A DNA stretch of 61,623 nt. It comes from an uncultured Chloroflexota bacterium. GTDB taxonomy: Bacteria > Chloroflexota > Chloroflexia > Chloroflexales > Chloroflexaceae. A program made the translations under genes and the position numbers. How positions within the stretch are numbered: position 1 is the first letter of the stretch; the number at the start of each line of letters is the position of its first letter. A model generated the notes under the pieces. The model worked only from the letters and a program-made list of their open reading frames with translations. It was not told the origin of the DNA and did not search any database. The stretch covers positions 1 through 61,623 of the forward strand of contig CAKZKA010000236.1 of NCBI GenBank assembly GCA_937120965.1, given 5' to 3'. Positions 43,145 through 53,338 of this stretch are shown here, piece by piece.

Positions 43145-43576
43145 TCAGCGCGGCGTCCAGACCCTGGGTTGCTGAGCGGCGTGGGGATGGCGCGGTCCGG
43201 CGTAGATGCGCAGCTTGGTCAACAGATGGCGACCCATACGGTTCTTGGGCAGCATGCCCTTCACCGCGTTGCGCAGGATGCGGTCGGGATGTTTGGCCAG
43301 CATCATCTTGTAGGGCGTGGCCTTGAGACCGCCCGGATAACCGGTGTGCCGGTAGTAGATCTTCTGATCGGCCTTCTTACCAGTGATTTTGATCTTCTCA
43401 CAGTTAATCACGATCACAAAATCACCGCCATCGGTCGAGGGGGTGTACGTCGGCTTATGCTTGCCGCGCAGCAGGGTGGCGATCTGGGTTGCCAGTCGCC
43501 CGAGCACCTGGTCGGTGGCATCCACCACATACCAGTCGCGCTGCGCTTCGGCAGGTTTTTGATGATAGGTTTTCAC
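43145..43576 (-). CDS. rplM: Ribosomal protein L13
   Basis: A 143-residue large-subunit protein with the conserved DATDQVLGRLATQIATLLRGK and the signature ML.NRMGR near 110-120 (KGMLPKNRMGRHLL). It starts at GTG 43576 with AAAGGA upstream. It lies between truA and rpsI, the usual place of the L13-S9 operon after the alpha operon in Chloroflexota and Firmicutes. Confidence 0.96.
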   Translation of the reverse strand: MKTYHQKPAEAQRDWYVVDATDQVLGRLATQIATLLRGKHKPTYTPSTDGGDFVIVINCEKIKITGKKADQKIYYRHTGYPGGLKATPYKMMLAKHPDRILRNAVKGMLPKNRMGRHLLTKLRIYAGPRHPHAAQQPRVWTPR

Positions 43577-43600
43577 CGTAGATATCCTTTCGTGCCCGGG

Positions 43601-44377
43601 TTAATCGCTTTCCCACCGCACCAGGCCGGGCGGATAGCTCACCGACGTGAGGATCAGCCCGTGGGGCGCCGCGGTCGGCCCGGCTGCTTTTCGATCACGT
43701 CCCTCCAGCACCTGCCGGAACTCCGTCACGCCCATGCGCCCCCGTCCGACTTGCAGCACGGTGCCGACAATCACACGCACCATATGCTGCAGAAAGGCAT
43801 TCGCTGCCATGTCAATGGCAATCAGAGCGCGCCCGAAGAGTTCCACCTCACGCAATCGCGCCTGATAGACGGTGCGTACTGTACTCTTCTGTTCCGCCGA
43901 CGGCGCCGTGAAAGCGGCGAAGTCGTGGGTACCTTCGAGCAGGGCCAGCGCTTCGGCCATTGCTGTCACATCGAGCGGTTGTTCAACGTGCAGGGCCAGG
44001 TGGCGAAGCGTTGGCAGCGGCACCGGGCCATTATCAATCAAGTAGCGATAGTCACGTCGCACAGCGCTCCGGCGCGCGTGAAACTCAGCGCTCACCTCGC
44101 GCACCGCCAGCACGCGCACATCATCAGGCAGCAGGGCATTCATACCGCGCATGAGCGTGGCGGTTGAATGGCGTGTCTCGCTACGCACACTGGCAACCTG
44201 GCCGTGGGCGTGAACGCCCGCATCGGTGCGCCCTGCCAGCGTGAAACGTCGGGTCTCCCGGGTCAACTCCTCCCAGGCCCCTTCCAGCGCGCCCTGCACC
44301 GAACGGCCCTGGTTCTGGAACTGCGAGCCGACGAAATCGGTGCCATCATAGGCCAGCAGCAAGGCAATGTTTCGCAC
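43601..44377 (-). CDS. truA: tRNA pseudouridine38-40 synthase
   Basis: A 258-residue enzyme that isomerises uridines 38-40 in the anticodon arm. The catalytic Asp52 lies in [15 protein letters not shown]. Conserved [16 protein letters not shown] and the C-terminal [21 protein letters not shown] are present. It starts at GTG 44377, overlapping the last base codon of rplQ (TAGTG), so translation is coupled. Confidence 0.95.
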   Translation of the reverse strand: MRNIALLLAYDGTDFVGSQFQNQGRSVQGALEGAWEELTRETRRFTLAGRTDAGVHAHGQVASVRSETRHSTATLMRGMNALLPDDVRVLAVREVSAEFHARRSAVRRDYRYLIDNGPVPLPTLRHLALHVEQPLDVTAMAEALALLEGTHDFAAFTAPSAEQKSTVRTVYQARLREVELFGRALIAIDMAANAFLQHMVRVIVGTVLQVGRGRMGVTEFRQVLEGRDRKAAGPTAAPHGLILTSVSYPPGLVRWESD

Positions 44378-44727
44378 TAGACCAGTTCAATCACCGCCAT
44401 CTCGGCGCCATCGCCCCGCCGCGGGCCGATCCTGGTGATGCGGGTATACCCACCATTGCGGCTGCCGTACTCCTGCGGCGCGAACGTAAACAGTTTGCGC
44501 ATCGCGTCCTTACTGGCGAGCTTCGAGAGGGCCATGCGCCGGGAGTGCGGCGTATCCTCACGGGCGATCGTGATCAGCCGCTCCACCTCTGGCTGCACCG
44601 CCCTGGCTTTGGCCATCGTCGTGGTAATCTTGCGATGCTCAATCAATGCAATCATCAGGTTGCGGTACAGCGCCTTACGATGTTCGTAGGAGCGCCCCAG
44701 CAACTTCCCAGCATGTCGGTGTCGCAT
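44377..44727 (-). CDS. rplQ: Ribosomal protein L17
   Basis: A 116-residue large-subunit protein with the standard N-terminus [20 protein letters not shown] and C-terminal [19 protein letters not shown]. The ATG at 44727 is decided by this start; a longer frame to 44871 is repeat sequence. It follows rpoA after a repeat block of about 190 bp, unusual in an otherwise tight alpha operon. Confidence 0.96.
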   Translation of the reverse strand: MRHRHAGKLLGRSYEHRKALYRNLMIALIEHRKITTTMAKARAVQPEVERLITIAREDTPHSRRMALSKLASKDAMRKLFTFAPQEYGSRNGGYTRITRIGPRRGDGAEMAVIELV

Positions 44728-44744
44728 TCTATCCTCACTCCAGC

Positions 44745-44890
44745 CGTTCATGCGGCTGCGCCGCACAACGACACGATCATCATGGGTTTGTTCCCGGGAG
44801 ACGGTCATGCGGCTGCGCCGCACAACGCCAGAATGAAAATAACTATTCTTGGGAGGGCGCAGCCCTCCCAAACCCTCCCCTCAGGGAGGG
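44745..44890 (-). repeat. Dispersed repeats between rpoA and rplQ
   Basis: Two copies of the CATGCGGCTGCGCCGCACAACG module (44750 and 44807) and one GGGAGGGCGCAGCCCTCCC palindrome (44851-44869), in minus orientation, then a degenerate GGGAAACCCGGTTTT. The palindrome sits just after the rpoA stop and could reduce read-through into rplQ. Confidence 0.75.
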
Positions 44891-44916
44891 GCGTGGGAAA
44901 CCCGGTTTTGCGATCC

Positions 44917-45867
44917 TCACTCACTCGCAACAATCGTCGGGCGTGGGATGAAACCGCGCTCACTCAGCTTATCGCGGATCTCCTCCATCGACTTCTGTCC
45001 CAGGTTGCGGACGGAGAGCAGGGCCTTCTCGTCCATCTGTAGCACCTGCCCAACGCGGGTAATATCGGCGCGCTTCAGGCAGTTGTAGGTGCGCGTCGAG
45101 AGATCGAGTTCTTCGATCGGCGTATCGTACACATCGGCCGGGATGGTCAAGCCATTCGGCGCGGGCGGAGCTTCCGGCTCAACCGCCAGACGGTTGAAGT
45201 CGGCGATGGTCTGGCTATACTGCACCAGCACCTGGGCAGCCTGACCCAGCGCATCACCTGGCTTCAAGGTTCCATCGGTCCAGACCTCGATGAGCAGGCG
45301 ATCGAAGTCGGTCGCCTGGCCGATACGGGTATTTTCAACCAGATAGTTCACTCGCGGCACCGGGGTAAACATTGCGTCCACCGGGATCTCCCCCAGCGGC
45401 AACATCGGGCGCTCATCGGCCGCGAAGTACCCACGTCCGCGTTCAATGGTCAATTCAAGCTCAAGCCGCGCATCGTCGCTGTCGAGCGTGCAGAGGTAGT
45501 GATGCGGATTAACCACTTCACAATCCGGCGGCAGTTGAATATCTGCCGCGGTCACCCGACCGGCGCCGCGTTTACTCAGCAGGGCAGTAACCGGTTCGGT
45601 GATGGTGGAGCGAATGCGCACCCCTTTGACATTCAGCACCAGCTCGGTAACATCTTCACGCATGCCTTCAATAGTGGCAAAATCGTGAAACGCTCCATCA
45701 ACTCTGATCCTGGTGATCGCCGACCCGGGAATGGCCGAGAGCAGCACGCGCCGCAGCGCATTGCCCAGCGTATGGCCGTACCCGGGGTCGAGCGGCTCGA
45801 TCTTGAAGCGCCCATAATTATCTGCGGACTCCACCACCTCAATTTTGGGCATGGCGATGTCCAGCAT
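44917..45867 (-). CDS. rpoA: RNA polymerase alpha subunit
   Basis: A 316-residue subunit that nucleates RNA polymerase assembly. The N-terminal domain (about 1-235) has the dimerisation motif GYGHTLGNALRRVLLSAIPG; the C-terminal domain (about 250-310), which touches UP elements and activators, has IEELDLSTRTYNCLKRADI and LLSVRNLGQKSMEEIRDKL. A GGAGG lies six bases ahead of the ATG. Order rpsD-rpoA-rplQ is canonical. Confidence 0.97.
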   Translation of the reverse strand: MLDIAMPKIEVVESADNYGRFKIEPLDPGYGHTLGNALRRVLLSAIPGSAITRIRVDGAFHDFATIEGMREDVTELVLNVKGVRIRSTITEPVTALLSKRGAGRVTAADIQLPPDCEVVNPHHYLCTLDSDDARLELELTIERGRGYFAADERPMLPLGEIPVDAMFTPVPRVNYLVENTRIGQATDFDRLLIEVWTDGTLKPGDALGQAAQVLVQYSQTIADFNRLAVEPEAPPAPNGLTIPADVYDTPIEELDLSTRTYNCLKRADITRVGQVLQMDEKALLSVRNLGQKSMEEIRDKLSERGFIPRPTIVASE

Positions 45868-45974
45868 GGCACGCCTCCTTACCTGTATCCGACACAGCAG
45901 CCAGCCGGGAGCGAGGGGTGTGGCAATATGGTGCGCCCCACCACCCCGCGCCCGTGCTGGCCCGAATCAGGAAC

Positions 45975-46595
45975 TTACCGACTGTAAAACTCTACGATCA
46001 ACTGCTCATTAATGCCCGCCTCAGCATCTTCGCGGCGGGGCAGGGCCACCACGGTGCCGGAGAGGTTTGCCGGGTCGAGACGCAACCAGTCCGGCGCGCG
46101 GTGCTTGTTCAGGGCGCCGCTATCCACCAGATTCTTGAAGTAGGTACGGCGGCGACTCTCCGGTCGCACGGCGATAACCTGGCCGACCTTAACGGTAAAC
46201 GAGGGGATGTTCGTCTTGCGCCCATCAACCACAATATGGCCGTGGTTCACCAACTGCCGGGCCTGGGCGCGTGTGGTGGCGAAGCCGAGCCGATAGACCA
46301 CATTGTCGAGGCGTCGCTCCAGCAGACTCAGCAAATACTCCCCCGTCACCCCGCTGCGGCGGGCGGCCTGCTCGAAGGTCCGGCGGAACTGCCGTTCGAG
46401 CACCCCGTACATGTACTTTGCCTTCTGCTTTTCCTGCAACTGCAAGCCGTAATCGGAGACCTGGCGCCGCTTTGCCGCCGGGCCGTGCTGTCCGGGCGGG
46501 AAGGGGCGCTTGGCCAGGATGCGTTGCCCTTTTTCGGTGATACCAATACCCAGGCGCCGGCTCACTTTGCCGACGGGGCCTGTATAACGCGCCAT
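45975..46595 (-). CDS. rpsD: Ribosomal protein S4
   Basis: A 206-residue 16S rRNA-binding assembly protein. The N-terminus [18 protein letters not shown] has no cysteines, so it is the zinc-free form. The S4 RNA-binding domain is seen at [27 protein letters not shown]. In many bacteria S4 represses its own operon; no leader pseudoknot was identified here. Confidence 0.96.
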   Translation of the reverse strand: MARYTGPVGKVSRRLGIGITEKGQRILAKRPFPPGQHGPAAKRRQVSDYGLQLQEKQKAKYMYGVLERQFRRTFEQAARRSGVTGEYLLSLLERRLDNVVYRLGFATTRAQARQLVNHGHIVVDGRKTNIPSFTVKVGQVIAVRPESRRRTYFKNLVDSGALNKHRAPDWLRLDPANLSGTVVALPRREDAEAGINEQLIVEFYSR

Positions 46596-46818
46596 AGGTT
46601 CTCTATCCTCCCATAGTGCGGGGGCCTCCGACCTGCGAGCCGGAGCCCCGCATGATCAACACGCGATCCGATGGGCGCTGAAGCACCGTAGGGGGCGCCA
46701 GGGAGCGAGCGCATACGTCTGGCGGGTATCCTGCTCCCGCGCGGTCGGGGTTACGCTGCGCGCCTGCGGTACCATCTACGGTCATCGTATCGCACCAGTG
46801 TGCGGCCATGGCCACCGG

Positions 46819-47235
46819 TTACACACGGCGGCGCTTGGGTGGGCGGCACCCGTTGTGGGGAATGGGGGTCACGTCGGTGATGGCAGTCACCTGCAGCCCG
46901 GCGGCTTGCAGGGAACGAATCGCCGCCTCGCGCCCCGAACCAGGCCCCTTGACGAAGACCTCGAGCGAGCGCATCCCATTCTCCATTGCCTTGCGGGCCG
47001 CCGAGTCAGCCGTAACCTGAGCAGCGTAGGGCGTGCTCTTCCGCGAGCCTTTGAAGCCGCTCTGGCCAGCGCTGGCCCAGCAGATCACTGCCCCCTGCGG
47101 GTCAGTGATCGTTACGATAGTATTATTGAAGGTGCTCAGGATGTGGGCCTGACCGCGCGGCACATTCTTACGCTCGCGGCGCTTACCGCGTTGCCGACTG
47201 GCCGCTGCACCTGTTTTTTGTCCCTTCGGGGGCAT
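46819..47235 (-). CDS. rpsK: Ribosomal protein S11
   Basis: A 138-residue small-subunit protein of the platform. Signature [15 protein letters not shown]-like segment [15 protein letters not shown], and C-terminal [17 protein letters not shown]. The first 30 residues form a basic tail. AAGGAG six bases upstream selects ATG 47235. It is 223 bp ahead of rpsD and 143 bp after rpsM, with no gene in either gap. Confidence 0.96.
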   Translation of the reverse strand: MPPKGQKTGAAASRQRGKRRERKNVPRGQAHILSTFNNTIVTITDPQGAVICWASAGQSGFKGSRKSTPYAAQVTADSAARKAMENGMRSLEVFVKGPGSGREAAIRSLQAAGLQVTAITDVTPIPHNGCRPPKRRRV

Positions 47236-47378
47236 GCCATGCTCCTTGACACACAGTTGGCACAGGCAGGCCACTCCTCGCCCACCTGTGCGCGTGGTAG
47301 CTACGGGTTATTGCGAGAGACGGCAGCGAGCGTAGCGGCCCGCGCCTGGCTGTCCGGGGCAAGCTACCCGTTAACAGC

Positions 47379-47759
47379 CTACTTCCTGGTCTTCTTCTTG
47401 ATCCCGATCGCCTGGCCCCTGCGGCCGCGCCGGGTCCGTGCATTCGTACGGGTGCGCTGGCCGCGCACGGGCATACCGCGCCGGTGGCGCAGGCCCCGGT
47501 AGCACCCGATATCCATCAGCCGCTTGATGTTCAACTGCACCTCGCGGCGCAGATCACCCTCCACGCGATACTCGCGGTCCACGACCTCGCGGATGCGGGC
47601 GACCTCCTCTTCGGTCAGATCGCGCACCCGGGAATCGGGATTGACCTGGGCCTTGCGCAACACCTCGGCCCCGTTCGATCGCCCGATACCATAGATGTAG
47701 GTGATCGCGATCCCGACCTTTTTGTTGCGGGGAATGTCTACCCCGGCGATACGTGCCAT
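47379..47759 (-). CDS. rpsM: Ribosomal protein S13
   Basis: A 126-residue protein of the small-subunit head that contacts the P-site tRNA and L5. [18 protein letters not shown] and the [21 protein letters not shown] signature are typical; the C-terminus ends in a basic KKKTRK tail. Canonical position between rpmJ and rpsK. Confidence 0.96.
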   Translation of the reverse strand: MARIAGVDIPRNKKVGIAITYIYGIGRSNGAEVLRKAQVNPDSRVRDLTEEEVARIREVVDREYRVEGDLRREVQLNIKRLMDIGCYRGLRHRRGMPVRGQRTRTNARTRRGRRGQAIGIKKKTRK

Positions 47760-47816
47760 GCACTTCCTCGTAACACTACCCTGCTCGCGGCCCTCGCCGC
47801 CAGACTGTCCGAAACC

Positions 47817-47933
47817 TTACCCCTGGCGCTGCTTATGCTTCGGTGTGCGCGAGCAGATCACGCGGATCACACCCTTGCGTTTAATCACCTTGCAATACTC
47901 ACAGCGGGGTTTGACTGACGCTCGTACTTTCAC
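47817..47933 (-). CDS. rpmJ: Ribosomal protein L36
   Basis: A 38-residue gene that is easy to miss. It reads [20 protein letters not shown] and ends PKHKQRQG, with Cys11, Cys14, Cys27 and His33 as the zinc ligands of the C+ form. It starts at GTG (complement of CAC at 47931-47933) and ends TAA. It sits in its usual place between infA and rpsM. Confidence 0.95.
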   Translation of the reverse strand: MKVRASVKPRCEYCKVIKRKGVIRVICSRTPKHKQRQG

Positions 47934-48006
47934 AACAGCCTCCCCGCGGCGACATGTCTGCCGCCGAAACAATCGACACCTCGCCTGTCAATCCTCACCC
48001 AAATAC

Positions 48007-48228
48007 CTATTTGTAGCGGTACGTGATGCGCCCACGGGTCAGATCGTAAGGTGAAAGTTCGACCAGCACCCGATCACCCTTCAAAATACGAATATAGTTC
48101 ATGCGCATCTTGCCTGAGATGTGGGCCAGCACCTCATGACCATTCTCCAGTTCAACTCGAAACATCGCATTAGGCAATGGCTCGGTGATGGTGCCCTCCA
48201 TCTCGATGACATCCTTCTTTTTCGACAT
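48007..48228 (-). CDS. infA: Translation initiation factor IF-1
   Basis: A 73-residue OB-fold protein that occupies the A site of the 30S subunit during initiation. [34 protein letters not shown] and [16 protein letters not shown] are standard. It begins one base after the adk stop, so the two are coupled. The methionine aminopeptidase gene often found between adk and infA is absent. Confidence 0.97.
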   Translation of the reverse strand: MSKKKDVIEMEGTITEPLPNAMFRVELENGHEVLAHISGKMRMNYIRILKGDRVLVELSPYDLTRGRITYRYK

Positions 48229-48229
48229 A

Positions 48230-48910
48230 TCACTCCTTCGGCTGCGCCGATGGCTCCAGGAACGGTCCTAGCGCCTTCAGCATCGCATCGGTCACCCATG
48301 CAATATCCTGCTGTCCGTCAATCTCGTGCAACAGCCCCTGCCCCTGATAGTGCTCGATCAGCGGCCTGGTCTGTGCAAAGTACACGTCCAGGCGATGCTG
48401 GGCGGTCTCCAGCGAGTCGTCGCTGCGCTGGTAGAGTTTACCGCCGCATGCATCACAAATTCCCGGCCGGTGGGACGGGAAATAGTATATATTATACGTG
48501 GCTCCACAAACTTTGCAAGTCTGGCGCCCGGCAATCCGGCGCAGTAGCACCTCGTTGGGCACGTGCAGGTAGAGCACGGCATTGATCCGGGCCTGATTCT
48601 CCGCAAGCGAGTCCTGGAGGACCACGGCCTGCTCCTTCGTGCGGGGAAAACCATCGAAGATCACCCCGGCGGCGCAGTCCGGCTGGGCTACCCGTTCGAG
48701 GATCATGCGGATAACCACCTCGTCGGGCACCAGTTCGCCCCGGTCCATGTACGATTTGGCAAGCATGCCGAGTTCAGTGCCTTCGCGCAGCGCCGCTCGA
48801 AAGAGATCCCCGCTGGCAACGTGGGTCAGCCCGGTTCGCTCGGCAAGCGTCTTCGCCTGTGTGCCCTTCCCTGCTCCTGGAGGCCCCAGCAAAATCACGT
48901 TGATGGTCAT
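48230..48910 (-). CDS. adk: Adenylate kinase
   Basis: A 226-residue enzyme interconverting ATP + AMP and 2 ADP. The P-loop [10 protein letters not shown] is at 9-18. The long form's lid has a zinc site, CKVC and CDAC (about residues 128-152), as in Gram-positive enzymes. DGFPRT is the AMP-binding motif. ATG 48910 gives the normal [12 protein letters not shown] start. It lies between secY and infA as in many bacteria. Confidence 0.96.
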   Translation of the reverse strand: MTINVILLGPPGAGKGTQAKTLAERTGLTHVASGDLFRAALREGTELGMLAKSYMDRGELVPDEVVIRMILERVAQPDCAAGVIFDGFPRTKEQAVVLQDSLAENQARINAVLYLHVPNEVLLRRIAGRQTCKVCGATYNIYYFPSHRPGICDACGGKLYQRSDDSLETAQHRLDVYFAQTRPLIEHYQGQGLLHEIDGQQDIAWVTDAMLKALGPFLEPSAQPKE

Positions 48911-49069
48911 AGCGGTGCTCTTCTCTACCTTGCCCTGCACGCCTCCCTGCGTGCCGGCCTGCGAACGGACACCCGATACCTTCGTGTCGCGACATCAGGT
49001 AGCGTGGGCCACCCGCGAGCCACGCTACCCTGCGATGATACCATAAACGCGCAGTCCGTGTAACAGCCG

Positions 49070-50410
49070 TCAGCGGCTGAGAAACCCTTCGTATTCGCGC
49101 ATGATCAGTTGCGCCTCGAGCTGACGCATCGTATCCACCGCCACGCCCACCACGATCAGCAGCGCGGTGCTTCCCAGGCCGATCTGGAGCCCGGTGATCG
49201 ATTGCGTGATGAAGGGCAGCACCGCAATCACGCCGAGAAAGAGCGCCCCGGCGAGGGTGATGCGGTTCAGCACGCGCATCAGGTACTGCTCGGTATTTTT
49301 ACCGGGGCGGATGCCGGGGATGAAGCCCCCGTTACGTTGCAGGGTATCCGGAATGTCTTGCTGCTGAAACAGCACCAGGGTGTAAAAATAGGTAAAGCCC
49401 ACGGTGAGCAGGAACAGCAGGGTGATGTAGACGATCCCGCCGCCCTGACCGGTCGGATTGAACGTGTTGTAGAAGAAGCCGGCCACTGCATTGCCGAAGC
49501 CCGGGGCGCCGGGGCGGTAGAACCAGGAAGCCACGACGCCGGGGAAGATGATAATGCTCTGGGCAAAGATGAGGGGGATCATCCCTGCCATATTGACCTT
49601 GAGCGGAATGTGGCTGCTCTGCCCGCCATAAACCTTGTTGCCGCGCACGCGCTTGGCGTACTGCACCGGGATGCGCCGCTGGCCTTCCTGGATGAGCACG
49701 ATGCCGACGATGGTCACCAGGGCGATGGCCAGGAACAGGGCCAGGCCGATGAACGTGCCCACGTCACCGGTCTGGCTGATCTGCACACCCTGGACGATCA
49801 CCGCCGGAAGGCGCGAGACGATGCCGCCGAAGATGATCACCGAGATGCCCTGCCCGATGCCGCGCTCGTTGATCAGTTCGCCCATCCACACCAGCAGCAT
49901 CGTTCCGGCGACCATGGTCGTCAGGATGGTAAACGTCGGCAGGAAGTTGTTGACGATATCAAACGGCGTACGGAAGAGCGACTGACCAGCGCCAAAGCTG
50001 CGTTCGATGGTCAGGGTCTGGCCATACGCCTGGAGGTAGGCCAGGGGTATGGTCAGCCACATCTGGTAGCGGTTGAGTTTGATGCGCCCCTGCTCACCCT
50101 CGCGCTGCAGTTCCTGGAGCGCGGGGATGAGCGGCTGGAGCAACTGCATAATGATCGAGGCGGTGATGTAGGGATAGACCCCCATCGCCGCCACCGAGAA
50201 GTTCTGCAGGGCGCCGCCGGCGAAGAGGTTAAGCAACTGGGCCAACTGGTTGGTGGCCAGGGCCTCCTGGAGCTGGGCCAGTGACTCCGGGTTAATATTC
50301 GGCACCGGAATGTGCGCGATCAGCCGGAAGATCAGCAGCATCCCCAGGGTGAAGAGGATGCGCCGTCGCAGGTCGGGCAACTGTATGGCGCGAATGAGAG
50401 CCTGAAGCAT
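49070..50410 (-). CDS. secY: Protein translocase subunit SecY
   Basis: A 446-residue channel-forming subunit of the Sec translocon with ten membrane helices. FRLIAHIPVPNIN at the first helix, the plug region after it, NRYQMWLTIPLAYLQAYGQ, and the cytoplasmic loop YAKRVRGNKVYGGQSSHIPLKVN before helix 7 are family landmarks. I chose ATG 50410; the frame extends to 50623 only through repeat DNA. It is separated from rplO by 330 bp of repeats. Confidence 0.96.
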   Translation of the reverse strand: MLQALIRAIQLPDLRRRILFTLGMLLIFRLIAHIPVPNINPESLAQLQEALATNQLAQLLNLFAGGALQNFSVAAMGVYPYITASIIMQLLQPLIPALQELQREGEQGRIKLNRYQMWLTIPLAYLQAYGQTLTIERSFGAGQSLFRTPFDIVNNFLPTFTILTTMVAGTMLLVWMGELINERGIGQGISVIIFGGIVSRLPAVIVQGVQISQTGDVGTFIGLALFLAIALVTIVGIVLIQEGQRRIPVQYAKRVRGNKVYGGQSSHIPLKVNMAGMIPLIFAQSIIIFPGVVASWFYRPGAPGFGNAVAGFFYNTFNPTGQGGGIVYITLLFLLTVGFTYFYTLVLFQQQDIPDTLQRNGGFIPGIRPGKNTEQYLMRVLNRITLAGALFLGVIAVLPFITQSITGLQIGLGSTALLIVVGVAVDTMRQLEAQLIMREYEGFLSR

Positions 50411-50520
50411 CGTGGCATGTTCCTCGCTCACCACGCGCCCCTGGAGGCGCGCGGTAAGGTGTTGACAGTTCCCTGCGGGGCGGTGGTGGAGCGGGCTCCT
50501 CTCCTGCCCCTCTTGCGTGT

Positions 50521-50698
50521 GAAGGGCGTGCCTCCCCGCCCACCGGATGAACTCAGGTTGCTTCCCGGAAGGGCGTAGCCCTCTCAAACCCTCCCGGTGC
50601 GAAGGGCGTGCCTCCCCGCCCACCGGATGAACTCAGGTTGCTTCCCGGGAGGGCGCAGCCCTCTCAAACCCTCCCGGTGCGAAGGGCGTGCCTCCCCG
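50521..50698. repeat. 80-bp tandem repeat between rplO and secY
   Basis: An 80-bp unit starting GAAGGGCGTGCCTCCCCGCC occurs at 50521-50600 and 50601-50680, nearly identical, with the start of a third copy at 50681-50698. The unit contains the CCCGGGAGGGCGCAGCCCTC part of the dispersed palindrome. It splits the spc operon just before secY. A GGGGAACCCCGG palindrome remnant follows (about 50712-50730). No gene is seen between 50411 and 50742. Confidence 0.9.
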
Positions 50699-50742
50699 GC
50701 AGGCAGGGGGTGTGGGGAACCCCGGGTTCGCCGATGGTCACC

Positions 50743-51276
50743 TCAGCGCCCCTCGGTCCGGGCCTTCTTCGCCGCAGCATTACGCATGGACGGGTTGGGC
50801 CCGCGGGAACGGGAATGGCGTTCGATGGTTAGCGGCAGTTCCACGACCGTTCCGCCAGCGGCCTCGATTTTCCGGCGCGCGCTGTCGCTGAACTTGTGGG
50901 CGTGCACCGTCAACGGGCGGGTCAGCTCACCATCGCCGAGGATCTTCACTGGCAGGGCCTTGCGCCGCACCACCCGGGCCTCCAGCAGCGACGCGGGTGT
51001 TACCTCCACATCGGCGGGCCAGGCGGCGAGTCGCGCGACGTTAACCGTCTCATACTCCACCCGGAAGATATTGGTGAAGCCCCGCTTGAAGGGCATGCGC
51101 TTGACCAGGCGGTTCTGGCCGCCCTCGAAGGTGCGGTACGGCCCGGGGCCGCTGCGGGCCTTCTGGCCCATCATACCTTTGCCGGCTGTTTTGCCCTTGC
51201 CCGAGCCATGGCCACGGCCCACGCGCTTGGACTTACGGTGGGCGCCCTCGGCGGGCTTCAAATCGTGCAGTTTCAT
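50743..51276 (-). CDS. rplO: Ribosomal protein L15
   Basis: A 177-residue large-subunit protein with a glycine-rich basic N-terminus ([18 protein letters not shown]) and the C-terminal L18e/L15 fold. It is about 25 residues longer than most, with a basic tail ([25 protein letters not shown] cut short: key residues are the final Lys/Arg cluster). Its ATG overlaps the rpmD stop. Confidence 0.95.
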   Translation of the reverse strand: MKLHDLKPAEGAHRKSKRVGRGHGSGKGKTAGKGMMGQKARSGPGPYRTFEGGQNRLVKRMPFKRGFTNIFRVEYETVNVARLAAWPADVEVTPASLLEARVVRRKALPVKILGDGELTRPLTVHAHKFSDSARRKIEAAGGTVVELPLTIERHSRSRGPNPSMRNAAAKKARTEGR

Positions 51277-51470
51277 GCCGCCACCTCATCGGGAAGTTCT
51301 TCGACCTCCACCAGGTGCCGCACTTTGAACAGCATACCCCGAATGGAGGGATTATCGGGCTTGATCACCGACTGGCCCAGTTTGCGCAGCCCCAGCGAGC
51401 GAATGGTTTCCTTCTGGTCCTTCGCGTAGCCAATTGTACTCTTGCGATAGGTGATGCGAAGCTTGCTCAT
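51273..51470 (-). CDS. rpmD: Ribosomal protein L30
   Basis: A 65-residue large-subunit protein: [20 protein letters not shown], then [10 protein letters not shown] and a C-terminal [10 protein letters not shown]. It overlaps rpsE at its start and rplO at its end by ATGA junctions, so the three are translationally coupled. Confidence 0.95.
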   Translation of the reverse strand: MSKLRITYRKSTIGYAKDQKETIRSLGLRKLGQSVIKPDNPSIRGMLFKVRHLVEVEELPDEVAA

Positions 51471-52015
51471 ACTGCGGCCTCCTCGCCTGCCGGCTCGCGC
51501 CGGCTACGCCGGGCGGCCAGTTCGTGCGGCGTCATATCGCGGCGCCGAGCCATCTCGCTCAGCGAGGTCATCTCGCTAAGCGCCGCAAAGGCCGCCTTGA
51601 CGACATTCACCGGATTGTTGCTGCCGTAAACCTTGGAGAGCACGTCCTTGATCCCCGCGGCCTCAACGACCGGACGAACGCCACGGCCGGCGATCACGCC
51701 CGTACCGGGCGCGGCGGGCCGGATCATCACCCGGGTGGCGGCAAACTTGGCCAGCACCTCGTGGGGCACCGTACCTCCCACCAGCGGCACGCGGATCAGG
51801 TTCTTCTTCGCGGCTTCGGTGCCTTTGCGGATCGCCTCGGGCACTTCGGCGGCCTTGCCCATCCCCACACCCACGTGGCCCTTGCCATCACCGACGACGA
51901 CCACCGTGCTGAAGCTGAAGCGCCGGCCGCCCTTCACCACTTTCGATACGCGATTAATCTGTACGACGCGCTCTTCAAGGTCGAGCCCGTCGGGGTTGAT
52001 TCGTTCTCGGTTCAC
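51467..52015 (-). CDS. rpsE: Ribosomal protein S5
   Basis: A 182-residue small-subunit protein involved in decoding accuracy. The dsRNA-binding-like domain has [20 protein letters not shown] and [36 protein letters not shown] lies in the second domain. It starts at GTG 52015 preceded by GGGAGGAATC; a longer reading to 52174 covers a structured spacer, not protein. Confidence 0.95.
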   Translation of the reverse strand: MNRERINPDGLDLEERVVQINRVSKVVKGGRRFSFSTVVVVGDGKGHVGVGMGKAAEVPEAIRKGTEAAKKNLIRVPLVGGTVPHEVLAKFAATRVMIRPAAPGTGVIAGRGVRPVVEAAGIKDVLSKVYGSNNPVNVVKAAFAALSEMTSLSEMARRRDMTPHELAARRSRREPAGEEAAV

Positions 52016-52206
52016 GATTCCTCCCAAACCCGTCCCTGACGCTCTGGTACGACATCGGCGCTCCCCTGCGCGCCAGTCGCGGCCCGTGGACGAGGGGGGC
52101 GCCCCCTGCACGCTCCGCAGATGCCGTACCGGCGATTTGACACCTGATTGTGAAGGGTGAGGCGTTGCGGGCAAAGCTTCGCCCTTGCGCCACTGCTCCG
52201 CCCCTG

Positions 52207-52277
52207 GTGGCGCACCACCGTGATGACGTGGGATGGACGGGCGACTCCTGCGCCACGATCCTGCACCATCACGGTGG
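52207..52277 (-). promoter_or_regulatory. Pseudoknot-like inverted repeats between rplR and rpsE
   Basis: Two perfect inverted repeats cross each other: GTGGCGCA (52207-52214) with TGCGCCAC (52249-52256), and CCACCGTGATG (52215-52225) with CATCACGGTGG (52267-52277). The crossing order is that of an H-type pseudoknot or of two alternative folds. It lies in the 269-bp spacer between rplR and rpsE in the mRNA, where ribosomal proteins often bind to control their own synthesis. Confidence 0.5.
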
Positions 52278-52284
52278 CAGGCCC

Positions 52285-52647
52285 CTAGAAGCTCAGGCCA
52301 GCTTCGCGGGCGGCCTCGGCGAGCGCCTTTACACGCCCGTGGTACTTGTAGCCACCCCGGTCGAAGACCACTTTTGTCACTCCGGCAGCCAGGGCCCGTT
52401 CGGCAATCAAGCGCCCGACCAGAGCCGCCTCTTCGGTCTTAGTTTTACCCTCGCCGCCGCTCCAGCCCTTCTCGGTCGTCGAGGCGGCCACCAGCGTGCG
52501 GCCCTCGACATCATTGATGACCTGGGCATAAATGTGCGCATTGCTGCGGAACACGCACAGGCGCGGGCGTTCGTGTGTACCGCTCACGCGCTTGCGCAGG
52601 CGCTGGTGCCGTCGAATGCGCAGTTCGCGCGGAGTTCGCCTACCCAT
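52285..52647 (-). CDS. rplR: Ribosomal protein L18
   Basis: A 120-residue 5S rRNA-binding protein: [20 protein letters not shown], then [20 protein letters not shown] and a C-terminal [23 protein letters not shown] 52647 gives the usual length. An inverted-repeat structure follows its stop directly. Confidence 0.96.
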   Translation of the reverse strand: MGRRTPRELRIRRHQRLRKRVSGTHERPRLCVFRSNAHIYAQVINDVEGRTLVAASTTEKGWSGGEGKTKTEEAALVGRLIAERALAAGVTKVVFDRGGYKYHGRVKALAEAAREAGLSF

Positions 52648-52760
52648 AATGTAATACCCTTGCACTAGCGATGGAGACTGTATCCCCCATCGACAAGCAT
52701 TGGAGCGAGCCAGGGGCCCACGGTTCCCGGCCGCGGCGAGCGGGGGGAACCCGGGGCGCC

Positions 52761-53324
52761 TTACTTAGCCTTACCGGCCTTACCGGCCTTACGACGGATC
52801 TTCTCTTCCGCGTACTTAATGCCCTTACCCTTGTACGGCTCCGGCGGGCGGAGGCTCCGGATGCGAGCCGCTTCCTCACCCACCACTTGCTTATCAATAC
52901 CGCGCACCAGCAGGCTCAACGGTTCGCTGGCGCTCTTACGCTCGCCAACCACATACTGCACATTGGGCGGAGGATCGATACGCACCTGGTGCGAAAAGCC
53001 CAGGCTCAGCACCAGCGTCTGGCCCTCCAGGGCGGCGCGATAGCCGACGCCGTTGATCTCCAGGGCGCGCGTCCAGCCATCGGTAACCCCGATGATCATA
53101 TTGTTGAGCAAGGTCCGCGTCAGGCCGTGGAGCGCCCTGTGCTGCTTATTATCCGACGGCCGGCTGACCGTCAGCGTGCCATTCTCCTGGGCAATGATCA
53201 TCTCAGGGTGGAGCTGCTGGGTCAGGGTACCCTTAGGCCCCTTGACCGTCACATGGTTCCCATCGTCGATCGTCACCTGCACACCTTTCGGCACAGCGAT
53301 CGGCTTTTTCCCAATCCGCGACAT
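52761..53324 (-). CDS. rplF: Ribosomal protein L6
   Basis: A 187-residue protein with two repeated domains near the sarcin-ricin loop. [25 protein letters not shown] and the signature [21 protein letters not shown] near the C-terminus are standard. It starts 14 bp after the rpsH stop. A GAGGAAG site precedes the ATG. Confidence 0.96.
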   Translation of the reverse strand: MSRIGKKPIAVPKGVQVTIDDGNHVTVKGPKGTLTQQLHPEMIIAQENGTLTVSRPSDNKQHRALHGLTRTLLNNMIIGVTDGWTRALEINGVGYRAALEGQTLVLSLGFSHQVRIDPPPNVQYVVGERKSASEPLSLLVRGIDKQVVGEEAARIRSLRPPEPYKGKGIKYAEEKIRRKAGKAGKAK

Positions 53325-53338
53325 ATCAGCTTCCTCCC

